Shown here in pieces: positions 50,585 to 60,003 of a DNA stretch of 64,000 nt. The stretch is taken from assembly GCF_000315915.1 (NCBI RefSeq), contig NC_020193.1, positions 793,920-857,919 on the forward strand, read 5' to 3'. The translations under genes were made by a program, and so were the position numbers. The notes under the pieces were generated by a model that did not search any database, was not told where the DNA came from, and saw only the letters and a program-made list of their open reading frames with translations. Source of the stretch: Henningerozyma blattae CBS 6284 (Eukaryota > Ascomycota > Saccharomycetes > Saccharomycetales > Saccharomycetaceae). Every line of letters begins with the position of its first letter. Within the stretch, counting starts at the first letter, position 1.

Positions 50585-52372
50585 ATGTCCGCAATCTCTG
50601 ATAATGAAATGGAAGCAGATGTTATATCTAGAAACCTTTGTGGTGTTGTCGATATAGGCTCTAATGCTGTTCGTTTCAGTATATCTTCAAGAGCACCACA
50701 CCACTCAAGGATAATGCCATGTGTTTTCAAGGATAAACTAGGGGTTTCTCTTTTTGCTGTACAATATCCACATGATTCCATGGAACAATGCCCCATTCCA
50801 GCTCCCGTAATTAAAGAAGTTTGCCTAGCAATGCAAAGATTTAAATTAATATGTGAAGATTTTGGAGTACCTCAGCGTAGTGTACGAGTCATTGGTACCC
50901 AAACTGTTACAGAAGCCATTAATGCTAAGGAGTTTGTTGAGGCCGTTCGTGAATCTACCGGCTGGGAAGTTGATCTTTTGTCATTAGAAGATGAAGGCTC
51001 AGTTGAGGCATATAGTGTAATATCGTCATCTGATACAGTCAGTGGGTTTTTAATTGATATGGGCATTCATAGTTGCATCTTATCTTGGATTAAATCTGTC
51101 GATGGAGAAGCTACAATATCAAAAACTGCTGTGTCATTGCCATACGGTACAGGGGTTTTAGCCAAAAGATGTACAAATGAAGATAGGATGAAATTGTTTC
51201 TTGAAATTAAGCAAGCATTTAAGGAAGCCTTCTCAAAAATTGGAATTCCACAAGATATGTTAGATGTGGCAGAGATAAATGGCGGTTTTGATTTATTTAC
51301 CTCTGGTGGCGGTTTAAGGTGTTTGGGACATTTATTACTATCTCAACTGAAAGAGTATCCTATTCAAACAATTATTAATGGGTTTTCATGTTCCTTCGAA
51401 GAATTTTCGTCTGTTTGTGATTACTTGTTCTTAAAAAATAAACTTCCGGGCAATAACGAAACAAAAATATTTAAAGTCTCTGAAAGAAGAGCAGCACAAT
51501 TACCATCTACTGGCTTGCTGATGAGTGCAGCCTCAGAAGCATTCCCAAAAATTAAATCAGTTCATTTTGTGGATGCAGGTATTAGAGAAGGAACATTATA
51601 TGAACAACTACCAAAAGAAATACGTGCACAAGATCCATTAATAATTGCTACAAGGCCATACGCACCTTTATTAGCAGAAAAATACCTTAGCGTTTTACGA
51701 TCTGCTCTTCCAGAAGACGATGTTCCTTTTATGGTCTACAACAGAATAGCACCAGCACTATGTAATTTAGCATTTGTTCATTCTTCATACCCAAAAGAGT
51801 TACAGCCAACAGCAGCTCTTCATGTTGCTACTTCTGGTATCATATCTGGGACGCATGGTCTATCTCATAGAGTACGAGCAATGATTGGAATAGCATTGTG
51901 TGATAGATGGGGGGGAGATATACCTGACACGGAGATCACATTTATGCGTGAATTGGAAGAAATAGTTCTTCGTGATGGTAATAAAAACCAAAGAAAAAGA
52001 ATTATTTGGTGGACGAAATACATTGGAACTATAATGTTTGTTGTTTGTGGTGTACATCCAGGCGGAAATATACGAGATGGCTATTTAGATTTCAAAATTC
52101 GTCAAGTTACTGAACCCACACACTTAAACAATAAAGTATCAAAACTAACTATCGATGAAAAGCTTGCACGTACATTATCTAATAACAAATCCACAAGAGG
52201 TGCACATCCAGACTCGAGAAGTTATGAAGTAATTGTAAAGATAGGAAAAGATGATTTGAAAACTAGTGCATCAGTACGGGCAAGAATAATTACTTTACAG
52301 AAAAAGATTAGAAGACTATCAAAGGGTAGTTTGGATAAAGTAAGAGTTGGAATCCAATTTAATGAAGACTAA
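50585..52372 (+). CDS. RTG2: Retrograde-signalling protein Rtg2 with degenerate Ppx/GppA motifs
   Basis: Rtg2 senses mitochondrial dysfunction, relieves Mks1 inhibition of Rtg1/Rtg3 and belongs to SLIK. It has an actin-like Ppx/GppA fold. The 595-residue protein aligns along its whole length with S. cerevisiae Rtg2 as I recall it (IMPCVFKDKLG, CNLAFVHSSYPKELQPTAALHVAT, KYIGTIMFVVCGVHPGGNIRD, a C-terminal KTSASVRARIITLQKK). The first phosphate-binding loop is kept (VDIGSN, residues 22-27). The motif around residue 105 reads GTQTVTEA instead of ATEATRDA-like sequence. The family D-[IVL]-[GA]-G-G-S-T motif is replaced by DMGIHS (158-163), and the C-terminal GG-V-R-E-G becomes AGIREG. The frame is intact. 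YGL252C counterpart. Confidence 0.92.
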   Translation: MSAISDNEMEADVISRNLCGVVDIGSNAVRFSISSRAPHHSRIMPCVFKDKLGVSLFAVQYPHDSMEQCPIPAPVIKEVCLAMQRFKLICEDFGVPQRSVRVIGTQTVTEAINAKEFVEAVRESTGWEVDLLSLEDEGSVEAYSVISSSDTVSGFLIDMGIHSCILSWIKSVDGEATISKTAVSLPYGTGVLAKRCTNEDRMKLFLEIKQAFKEAFSKIGIPQDMLDVAEINGGFDLFTSGGGLRCLGHLLLSQLKEYPIQTIINGFSCSFEEFSSVCDYLFLKNKLPGNNETKIFKVSERRAAQLPSTGLLMSAASEAFPKIKSVHFVDAGIREGTLYEQLPKEIRAQDPLIIATRPYAPLLAEKYLSVLRSALPEDDVPFMVYNRIAPALCNLAFVHSSYPKELQPTAALHVATSGIISGTHGLSHRVRAMIGIALCDRWGGDIPDTEITFMRELEEIVLRDGNKNQRKRIIWWTKYIGTIMFVVCGVHPGGNIRDGYLDFKIRQVTEPTHLNNKVSKLTIDEKLARTLSNNKSTRGAHPDSRSYEVIVKIGKDDLKTSASVRARIITLQKKIRRLSKGSLDKVRVGIQFNED

Positions 52373-52794
52373 TTAGACTAACTTTAGGTTGATTTACTGA
52401 GTGTTTTATGACCACATATACCGAAAAGCAATTACTATAAATGATGCACTTTTTGTAGCAAGTAGTAGTTTAGTATTATGTACTTGTAATGTCATTATTT
52501 TAACAATATTCTAATAATTTTTTCTACAACCTATAGGATCTCTTTTTCTTTCAAAGTCGTAGTTTTTGTAATTATATTATGTCACGTGAAACTCGCTTTG
52601 TATTAATTTCAGCTGTTCCGTGGTTTCTAGATCTATAGATTTTAAGGAAAAATGATTTTTGCCACCTTTAAATATAATAACTACAATGAAAAACAAGCAG
52701 GAGCTTCTCTAGCTTGTATACAGTTCGTATTAAGAGTTTGAAAATATATTTGTTCCGATCAGAAATTATTTTTATCTAAAAAGAAGTAAAATTT
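52373..52794. promoter_or_regulatory. RPN12 promoter region
   Basis: 422 bp between RTG2 and RPN12. It holds a perfect PACE element and, near 52,583, TGTCACGTGAAA (CACGTG). No gene. Confidence 0.5.
52658..52666 (-). promoter_or_regulatory. Perfect PACE (Rpn4-binding) element of RPN12
   Basis: The minus strand reads GGTGGCAAA, the proteasome-associated control element bound by Rpn4, 129 bp upstream of the RPN12 start codon. This is where PACE lies in most yeast proteasome genes. Confidence 0.8.
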
Positions 52795-53613
52795 ATGATG
52801 CCAAGTTTGAGTGATTTAGTAAAGAGTTTAAGTATTGCAAACGAAAGTAAAGACTATATTTCATGTGAAAAGCTTTTGGGGCCAATTAAGGTAGAGCTGA
52901 TAAAGGCTGGGTTATTAATCCATGACATGAATCAAAGCTGTATTGAAAAGGCTGAGAGAGACTCCACATATCTAAATGATTTAAATATTGCCAAACATAT
53001 CTTAGAAATTGGTGCATTGGTTAGCATTCATACTTTAAATTTTGAATCATTTCAAAATTATTTCTCCCAATTAAGAGTATATTATTTCAGTAACTATAGT
53101 AAGGTAAATGAATCTTCTGAAAAGTCCAAATTGATTAGTTTGAATTTATTAATCTTCTTATCAAATGGTGATATTACTAAATTTCATTCTGAATTAGAAT
53201 ATTTGAGCAAAATTATTCCAAATCTTGAGGAAGATCAATTATATTCTTATCCTATTAAACTAGAGAAATGGTTGATGGAAGGTGCCTATCAAAGGGCTTG
53301 GGATTTGATTGAATCAGGTTCTAAAGTTCCTGAATTTTCTATTTTTACAGATACATTAGGAAAAGCTATTAGAGAAGAAATTGCTCAAAATACAGAATTA
53401 GGTTATTCTGAACTACCACTTTCAAATATAAAGGCTTTATTATTTTTTAATAGTGAGAAAGATGTAGAAGGTTTCGCATTAGAGAGGGGCTGGAATATTA
53501 GTAATGGTATTATTAAATTCCAAAACGATGAAATATCCGAACCAACAGAAGCTAAATCATCTAATATTGAAAAGGGATTAAACTATGCCATTAATTTAGA
53601 GAATATTGTATAG
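52795..53613 (+). CDS. RPN12: 19S proteasome lid subunit Rpn12
   Basis: Rpn12 is a lid subunit of the 26S proteasome regulatory particle and the last to join during lid assembly. The 272-residue protein consists of helical repeats followed by a winged-helix PCI region. Recognisable blocks are LSDLVKSLSIANESKDY at the start, SKLISLNLLIFLSNGDITKFHSELEYL, YPIKLEKWLMEGAYQRAWDL, LPLSNIKALLFFNSEKDVEGFALERGW and the C-terminal YAINLENIV. Two consecutive ATGs (52795 and 52798) can serve as start; the second would match the S. cerevisiae MPSL. Next to hexokinase as YFR052W-YFR053C. Confidence 0.96.
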   Translation: MMPSLSDLVKSLSIANESKDYISCEKLLGPIKVELIKAGLLIHDMNQSCIEKAERDSTYLNDLNIAKHILEIGALVSIHTLNFESFQNYFSQLRVYYFSNYSKVNESSEKSKLISLNLLIFLSNGDITKFHSELEYLSKIIPNLEEDQLYSYPIKLEKWLMEGAYQRAWDLIESGSKVPEFSIFTDTLGKAIREEIAQNTELGYSELPLSNIKALLFFNSEKDVEGFALERGWNISNGIIKFQNDEISEPTEAKSSNIEKGLNYAINLENIV

Positions 53614-53920
53614 TATCATTTGTAATAGACATATTGATATAGCTATATATATATCTTACGTTGCATTCATATATTAACTATTTCTACGAAGTATTCCAAA
53701 TAACTAACTGTTACATCCTTGATAATATTACTTAGGAAATCATTAAATTTACTAGAACACACATGGCATATTAAATAAGTTAGCCAAGTTTGTGGATACT
53801 GGTTGAAATAGAAGCTTTTAAAAAAATTTAAAATATTTATCATTATATATCATTAAATAAGACATAATAAAACATGAAATTACATTTATAAACTAAAATA
53901 TAGTTGATTCGTTAAATTGC
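53614..53920. other. Convergent spacer between RPN12 and hexokinase
   Basis: 307 bp of AT-rich 3' flanks with TATATA and AAAAAAT elements suited to polyadenylation. Nothing else seen. Confidence 0.4.
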
Positions 53921-55381
53921 TTAAGCACCGATTAAACCAACTGACTTACCAGCAGCCAATCTTTTTTCGGCTAAAGCAGCAATGATGGCGGCACCGGCAC
54001 CGGAACCATCTTCAGCATCGACAAGTCTCAAAGGCATCTTCTTTGGATCAGTTTCTTTCCATCCATAAATATCCTTTAAACCTAAGGCAGCCTTTTCTGG
54101 GAAACCTGGGTACATTTTGAAGATAGAGCCATCAGCAGCAATATGACCAGTTTCATAACCCATCTTTTGGCAAATAGCAGCAATACCACAAACAGATAAT
54201 CTGGCAGATCTTAAACCAATAGCTTCAGACAATTTTCTGATCAATTTTCTTTCTGGAGAAGTAGTTTTAATACCGAAGTCTTTTTCAAAGATTTCAGCAA
54301 CATTTTCCAAATTTTCAAATGGATCATCTTCAAATCTAGATGGATAAGATGTATCCATACAGTATGGGACGTTTAATTTAGTTAAATCTTGATCCTTCAA
54401 GATAAAGCCTTGAGCATGCAGATCAACTAAAACCAAACGTAATAATTCACCTAAGTAGTAACCAGAAGACATCTTTTCGAAAGTTTGTTGACCTGGTCTT
54501 GGAGATTGTTCATCAACCATAACATCATATTTAGTTCTTGGTAAAGCAACGTGTTCATTATCAAAAGAACCATATTCACAATTAATGGCAAATGGAGCAT
54601 TGGCTGGAATATCATCAGCTAACTTTCCTTCCAACTTTGGAATGTTCTTAACCATATCATAATAAGCACCATTGACACCGGTACCGAAAATAACACCCAT
54701 CTTGGTATCTGGGTCAGAATACAAGGAAGCAACTAAAGTACCAGTGGTATCGTTAATCAAAGCAACAACATCGACAGGTAACTTTCTCTTTGCTAATTGT
54801 TTCTTCAACATTGGAACCACATCATGGCCTTCTACATTTGGAATATCAAACCCTTTAGTCCATCTTTGTAAGATACCCTCGTTAATCTTGTTTTGAGAAG
54901 CTGGGTATGAGAAAGTGAAACCTAATGGTAAAGTACCAGTAACACCATCTGGGAATTGTTCTTCTAAGAAGGATTCAATACAATCAGCTAAAAATGCAAA
55001 TAATTCTTCTGGATGTTGAGTAGTTCTCAATTCATCTGGTAATTTATATTTTGATTGAGTAGTGTCAAAAGTATGATCACCACCTAATTTAATTAACGCG
55101 ACTCTGAAATTAGTGCCGCCCATATCGATAGCTAAATAATCACCAGTTTCTTTACCAGTTGGATATTCAACAACCCAACCTGGAATCATTGGGATGTTAC
55201 CACCTTTCTTGGACAACCCTTTATCTAATTCACTAATGAAATGCTTAGTGACAGCTTGTAATTTTTCTGGAGTAGCCCTGAAAATAGTTTCTAACCCATG
55301 AATTTGTTCAATTAATTCTTCTGGGACATCGATCATAGAGCCCTTTCTTGCAGGTGGTTTCTTTGGACCCAAATGAACCAT
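53921..55381 (-). CDS. HXK2: Hexokinase (HXK2/HXK1 type)
   Basis: Phosphorylates glucose, fructose and mannose with ATP in the cytosol; S. cerevisiae Hxk2 also enters the nucleus and works with Mig1 in glucose repression. The 486-residue protein has exactly the family length. The start MVHLGPKKPPARKGSM keeps the Lys-rich nuclear motif and the Snf1/Reg1-regulated serine (RKGS). Phosphate loop LAIDMGGTNFRV, sugar-binding LGFTFSYPASQNKINEGILQRWTKGF split as in hexokinases, catalytic Asp in INDTTGT, and GTGVNGAY and GSGAGAA adenosine-binding loops are all present. Strong codon bias indicates high expression. HXK1 and HXK2 are ohnologues and position fits both (YFR053C/YGL253W); HXK2 is a tentative label. 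Confidence 0.93.
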   Translation of the reverse strand: MVHLGPKKPPARKGSMIDVPEELIEQIHGLETIFRATPEKLQAVTKHFISELDKGLSKKGGNIPMIPGWVVEYPTGKETGDYLAIDMGGTNFRVALIKLGGDHTFDTTQSKYKLPDELRTTQHPEELFAFLADCIESFLEEQFPDGVTGTLPLGFTFSYPASQNKINEGILQRWTKGFDIPNVEGHDVVPMLKKQLAKRKLPVDVVALINDTTGTLVASLYSDPDTKMGVIFGTGVNGAYYDMVKNIPKLEGKLADDIPANAPFAINCEYGSFDNEHVALPRTKYDVMVDEQSPRPGQQTFEKMSSGYYLGELLRLVLVDLHAQGFILKDQDLTKLNVPYCMDTSYPSRFEDDPFENLENVAEIFEKDFGIKTTSPERKLIRKLSEAIGLRSARLSVCGIAAICQKMGYETGHIAADGSIFKMYPGFPEKAALGLKDIYGWKETDPKKMPLRLVDAEDGSGAGAAIIAALAEKRLAAGKSVGLIGA

Positions 55382-57623
55382 TTTTAAAATATTAGATTAA
55401 GAGTGCAGATAGTTTTATTATTTGAAATTGCAAAAATTTAATACTAAAGAGCTAATAAGTCTTGTATTAATCGTTATGATTGTTTGCTGTGATTTCTTTT
55501 TACTTTTAAGTAAAGAAAGATGAATAATTTGGAACACATTAAAACGAGATAACTTCGAGTTTATATAGTTTTAAATTCTGTCAAATTGATAACTACACGA
55601 AGTGGAATAGACATTAAAACAAGCTCAAAAAATTGAAGTGTAGTAGGCACTACTTAGTGGAGCTGTTCCGATCTTACATTTTCGTGTTTACAATTTTTCA
55701 TCCAATTGAATATGGAGCTCATGAATTTCTGTTTGTGTTAATGGTCATATTATTTTTCAGTCAGAGAATTTCGGCAATGTGACTAAGAAGGGTTCGTACT
55801 CCCTAACCCCACATAATAAAAAAAATTTACGAGTCTCCACTTTTTATGGAAAAACTTCAAAGCAACGCCGAAACAATGAAGCAATCGTATAGCAGATACA
55901 CAAGATTAACGCTATTAGATAACACATACAATTATAAATCGGAAAAATATTTGGAAAAGTATTGGTTTACTTGTATGGATGATGCTACAAGAGTTCCGCA
56001 GTATTTATTCTACTACATTTTCTCTGTCGTTGTCAGTAGTAGTGTTTAAAGGAATATTAGACTTGTTTGGATCTTTAGGGAAATTTGAAACTTGGCCAAA
56101 CTGCTTGGTTAAAACAAAGGTTGACAAAGGTTGACAAAGGTTGATTCATAATAAAGAAACCACCATGGTCTCTATACCATATCGAGGTCCTAAACAAAAT
56201 ACATACACTTCTCTGGATAAATCTCTGGTATAACTGTTTTAGGTTTACATCCCCAGATACTCCCCACTTTCCACATTCATTCTCGGAAAACTGTTTTCCG
56301 ACTGCGCCGTTTCTCTACCCCGGAATAATTATCTATGGGTGGATTATTCTTTACCAAGATGTTCCTTAGGCGGGGCAATGAAAAGTATGTAGTTATTAGT
56401 GGCCATCATACCCCAATAGATGGTACTTGAATTACAATTGTGCCTATTAATCCGACCAAACCTGGAGAATTATCCTTCAACACTTGACATCTCGAGATTT
56501 ATCTGGGGAGGAACCGTAAGATAAAATGTAGGTTCCGGCGGAGTAGATAACTTGGAAGCATATCAAACCTCAGCAAAACCGGAAATACCTTTCTGGCTTA
56601 ATAAGCAAGACAATTATTTGCGTTATTTTTTCATTGGACTTCAATTTGCACGTCGGATTAATTATCTTTTGTTTCGGAAAATCTTTTTGTCCCAAGAAAA
56701 TAATAGATCGGCTCAAGGGAACTACAATGGTGGCTGATTAACAAGCGGAAGAACCACAAATGAAAATTAAAAATTGAGACTCAGCTCTATAACAGATGTA
56801 ATTGGAAATTGACAAGATTTTGTTAATCAAATGGATAATCCGTAGTATATCAAGCGTAGATATCCTTTTTATGTGGGATCATATTTTTTCTACGGAAAAA
56901 TTTCGTTATTGTTGGAAAAATTGGAGAATACTAGTATGTCTTTATGGTTTAGCCATTTTTATACTAATACCAATTTTCTTCGGAATAACTAAAAAAATTT
57001 GATGGTGGAAAATACAATTGTTTTTTAATGTTCCGAGACTATATTATATTAAAAAATGCTACATTTATGCTTGTCTTTTTTTTTCTTCGAAGACTGACTT
57101 TAACGAATTAGATAGTTACAAACGACAACGAACAACTAAATTTTGACGTAACTTTTTTTGCATTTTTCTTTACTATCTATATAATAATATCTGCTAAATC
57201 TTGTTTAGATTATTATTCATAGGTGAAAATTTTCATAATATCTAATCTTCAGAATGAAAAAAAGAGCATAATTTTTTTTTAAGATGATAACAGTTTGTAT
57301 GAGAAATAGTATTAATACTTGTTAATAATATATCTTTCATTGCAGCATAATATTGCAAAACTATAGAATAAATAGTATACTCAAAAGCCTCAACTATATA
57401 GGGGTAACTGTTAACTAATCAAAAAATAAAATTTTCTTCGTATTAATTTTTCTTACAATGTCATATTTTAAATAAGATATCAATTTGCCAAACTAATATA
57501 TTCATAATTGAAAATCCTCAGATATTTAAGTACCAGATATAATTATTTATTTGGTAAATTAGAGGATAGCTTTTTCAAAATGCAACATGAATTGTTGACT
57601 GTGTATATTTATTGTAAAAATTA
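55382..57623. promoter_or_regulatory. 2.2-kb hexokinase upstream region with Rgt1- and Mig1-type sites
   Basis: Both flanking genes are read leftwards, so this is all upstream of hexokinase. By hand I count twelve CGGANNA (Rgt1-type) motifs on either strand: 55664, 55940, 56284, 56294, 56321, 56448, 56539, 56654, 56675, 56893, 56981 and 57029. Two form a perfect palindrome, CGGAAAACTGTTTTCCG (56284-56300). Six SYGGGG (Mig1-type) motifs lie at 55807, 56251, 56262, 56318, 56370 and 56503; those at 55807, 56318 and 56503 have the preferred AT-rich flank. The short reading frames inside look like chance. Confidence 0.5.
56116..56148 (+). repeat. Tandem repeat of ACAAAGGTTGA, three copies
   Basis: Three head-to-tail copies of an 11-bp unit at about 735-765 bp upstream of hexokinase. 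It may be a repeated binding site or slippage. No factor recognised. Confidence 0.65.
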
Positions 57624-58187
57624 TTATACTTGTGGTGGATTCATTAGAGTAGCTAAATCCGATGGGTTCATAATATCGCATAATAAATGAACGTAAATTC
57701 CTGAAGAAACAATCAAACTAAAAGCTAACGCAATCAATGTTTTTGCTGATTTGGTATTCCATGGAATACAATGGACAACAAATAAACAGCATGCAATAAT
57801 AGAGCATTCATTAATAACATTGGCAATTGAAGACCAAATGAAAATTAATTTTGAATTTTTCAGTATAGATATTAGAGATGGATCTATTTCATTTTTTTGT
57901 TCTGGTGTTAGACTATCAAAATCCACCTTAACAATCAATGTGATTATGATACTGAAAGTTATTGATACAGCAAATATACCGACAATCAAATATATGAAAA
58001 ATGCTAATATTCGATAAAAAATGGGCTTCTTTATGGGTTGAGGAGCTTCCTCGAAGCTGAATTCTTCTAAGGGTACAGTTTTCAAATCTGCCTTGGCGCT
58101 ATCTTGTAGTCCCCCCTTCTTTTCCTCTCTTTTCTCTGTTTCAGGTAATAAGGAGACTTTGCTCTCTGGATGTGTACTACTAGACAT
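57624..58187 (-). CDS. Unrecognised 187-residue membrane protein
   Basis: I do not recognise a family. The first 55 residues are hydrophilic, Lys/Glu/Ser-rich and presumably cytosolic. About three transmembrane segments follow: residues about 59-86 (ILAFFIYLIVGIFAVSITFSIIITL), 115-140 (LIFIWSSIANVINECSIIACCLFVV) and 149-172 (LIALAFSLIVSSGIYVHLLCDI). Four Cys lie in or near the last two segments. It has an ATG and a complete frame with ordinary codon use. No counterpart next to hexokinase comes to mind from S. cerevisiae. Confidence 0.6.
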   Translation of the reverse strand: MSSSTHPESKVSLLPETEKREEKKGGLQDSAKADLKTVPLEEFSFEEAPQPIKKPIFYRILAFFIYLIVGIFAVSITFSIIITLIVKVDFDSLTPEQKNEIDPSLISILKNSKLIFIWSSIANVINECSIIACCLFVVHCIPWNTKSAKTLIALAFSLIVSSGIYVHLLCDIMNPSDLATLMNPPQV

Positions 58188-58565
58188 AATAGTTGTTATT
58201 CAATCGTTCAATTGTTTTAAATATGTCTTGTTATAAGGTTACTTAGTGTCTGGCAGAAAGTTGTTTAAATACATACATTCTGCTGTTCTTATAAGTATAC
58301 TTTGTCAAGCCCAATTATCCACCAGCTGAACTAATTCACGTCAGATCTTCGTAGCTAACCACTGTACTCCGTGAGAAAATTCTCGTGCATTCCTTCTCGT
58401 GCGGCCTATTCTTGGCATAATGGCCGTGCAAGAAAAACCACGTAGGGGGTGATGGCTGTGCGAGTGTTTTTAATAAAATATATAGATTCCGCTTATTTAT
58501 AGTGTAATAATAGGAAATACTATAGGACTATATAGGTATAGGGTAGTTTGCAACAATGGTAGAAA
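58188..58565. promoter_or_regulatory. Intergenic between two leftward membrane-protein genes
   Basis: 378 bp. A GC-richer patch at about 58,330-58,450 contains TTCACGTCAG and two copies of TTCTCGTGC (58380-58402), probably promoter elements of the gene at 57.6-58.2 kb. No other gene. Confidence 0.35.
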
Positions 58566-58973
58566 TTATACTATTTGGGTAGCCCACAGTTTCTTGAACA
58601 CAAGTAGTTGAATTAGTCCAACCACACAGATGAGAGCCATTAAAAGGTAGGAATTCTTGTTAAGGGTAGTACGGTGTAAATTTAACCAGCCACCTGTACT
58701 ACAACCAATCGCAACTAATAAGTTGTGTAAAGTTTTATAAAAAAATAATACCTTCTTGTTATCAGAATTCACTATCATTGGTCTAATCTTTGAAGAATCA
58801 AATATACCAGTGAAATAGAGATTGATGAGATCATATAAAATATATACCACTGACATACCACCTAAAACTGTTTTATAACTCTTGGTTGCATTTTTTATAT
58901 GTTCTTGACCATTGGTGGTTTCCAATCTTTCTTCATCATTATAATCGGTTGATGGTAATTCAATTCTACCCAT
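58566..58973 (-). CDS. Unrecognised 135-residue membrane protein
   Basis: I do not recognise a family. A charged N-terminus of about 35 residues (MGRIELPSTDYNDEERLE) precedes about three hydrophobic segments: residues 36-54 (VLGGMSVVYILYDLINLYF), 74-93 (VLFFYKTLHNLLVAIGCSTGG) and 109-126 (YLLMALICVVGLIQLLVF). Small size and topology resemble fungal Golgi/ER accessory membrane proteins, but that is only a resemblance. Complete ATG-to-stop frame. Confidence 0.6.
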   Translation of the reverse strand: MGRIELPSTDYNDEERLETTNGQEHIKNATKSYKTVLGGMSVVYILYDLINLYFTGIFDSSKIRPMIVNSDNKKVLFFYKTLHNLLVAIGCSTGGWLNLHRTTLNKNSYLLMALICVVGLIQLLVFKKLWATQIV

Positions 58974-60003
58974 TTTCTTATTATATTATTAGTTTAATTA
59001 TGTCGTGTCTAATGCTCCATAGATTCAGTATAGAAGGGACAATTAGTATTTACTATTAACACTACATGAACTGAACCGTTTATATTTTATACTCTAACTA
59101 TTTGTTCAACATTAACCTCGTCAAGCTCTGTTCGCTGCCATATTTTCTCCGCTATAGACAATTGCCAATACTTGCCTGAGCATGCCGCAGTTTGGGAAAA
59201 TTTTTCAACGAAAAAGGGAATTATAATAGCAGGGAAGGGAAAAGTAATGTACAAAGAAAAGTGAGTAGCGTATAATGAAATTCTTGCTATCTCAATAATG
59301 CCAAGAGTGCCTTAGAAATAGGTGAATGTCTTCGTTGAATTCACGGGTATTAATGTTATTATAAATATATATTTTATGCAGGTATGAAGAAAACAAATGT
59401 TCTAGTATGGTAGTTGCTAAATGTTGTCATAATCATCAAAAAGTACGAAATAAGTTTTCTAAATTAAAGGCCTAATGTAGGAATAATATATATATTTTTA
59501 TTCAAAAAATGAATATTTCTTTTTATAAATAATTTGCACAAATGGCAGTAATTCTTGTTGGTCTGAAAGAGATTCCATTTCAAAGTGGTAATTATTGAAT
59601 AATAATTTTTATCGCAAGAAGAGTTCAATTTTAAAAAAACTTAGGATTATTCGTATTTCACTTATCACTTTTGGCTAAATGTTTGAAAAATATTTTCTCA
59701 TAAGATGAGACAAAGAAAAAGGGAAACTCATAAAATCCTATTTGATCCAATTATATATTTTTCATGTCGAAAAAAAATGTTGGAAGGTGACTAAAATCGT
59801 CCCTTCAAAACTATAAGAAGCTTCTCTGAACTATAATGAATCTAACTTTTTGTATTTTCTTTTTTTCTTCCTAATTTCTAAAGTAGAAGATATATATATA
59901 TATATGGACTATTCCCTAAGCAACCTTCCCAGCAATTTATCCATCCCCTATAGAATAAGCAGAATAAAATATTTACTCCGACGAGCCAATTAAAGATAAA
60001 GAG
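58974..60003. other. 1.0-kb divergent intergenic region
   Basis: AT-rich spacer between two divergent unrecognised genes, with a short TA dinucleotide run near 59,889. No gene, RNA or strong motif seen. Confidence 0.4.

Noticed and set aside
56552..57002. Short frames in the hexokinase upstream region
   Set aside because: Starts are TTG or similar and composition is that of the surrounding promoter. No family features.
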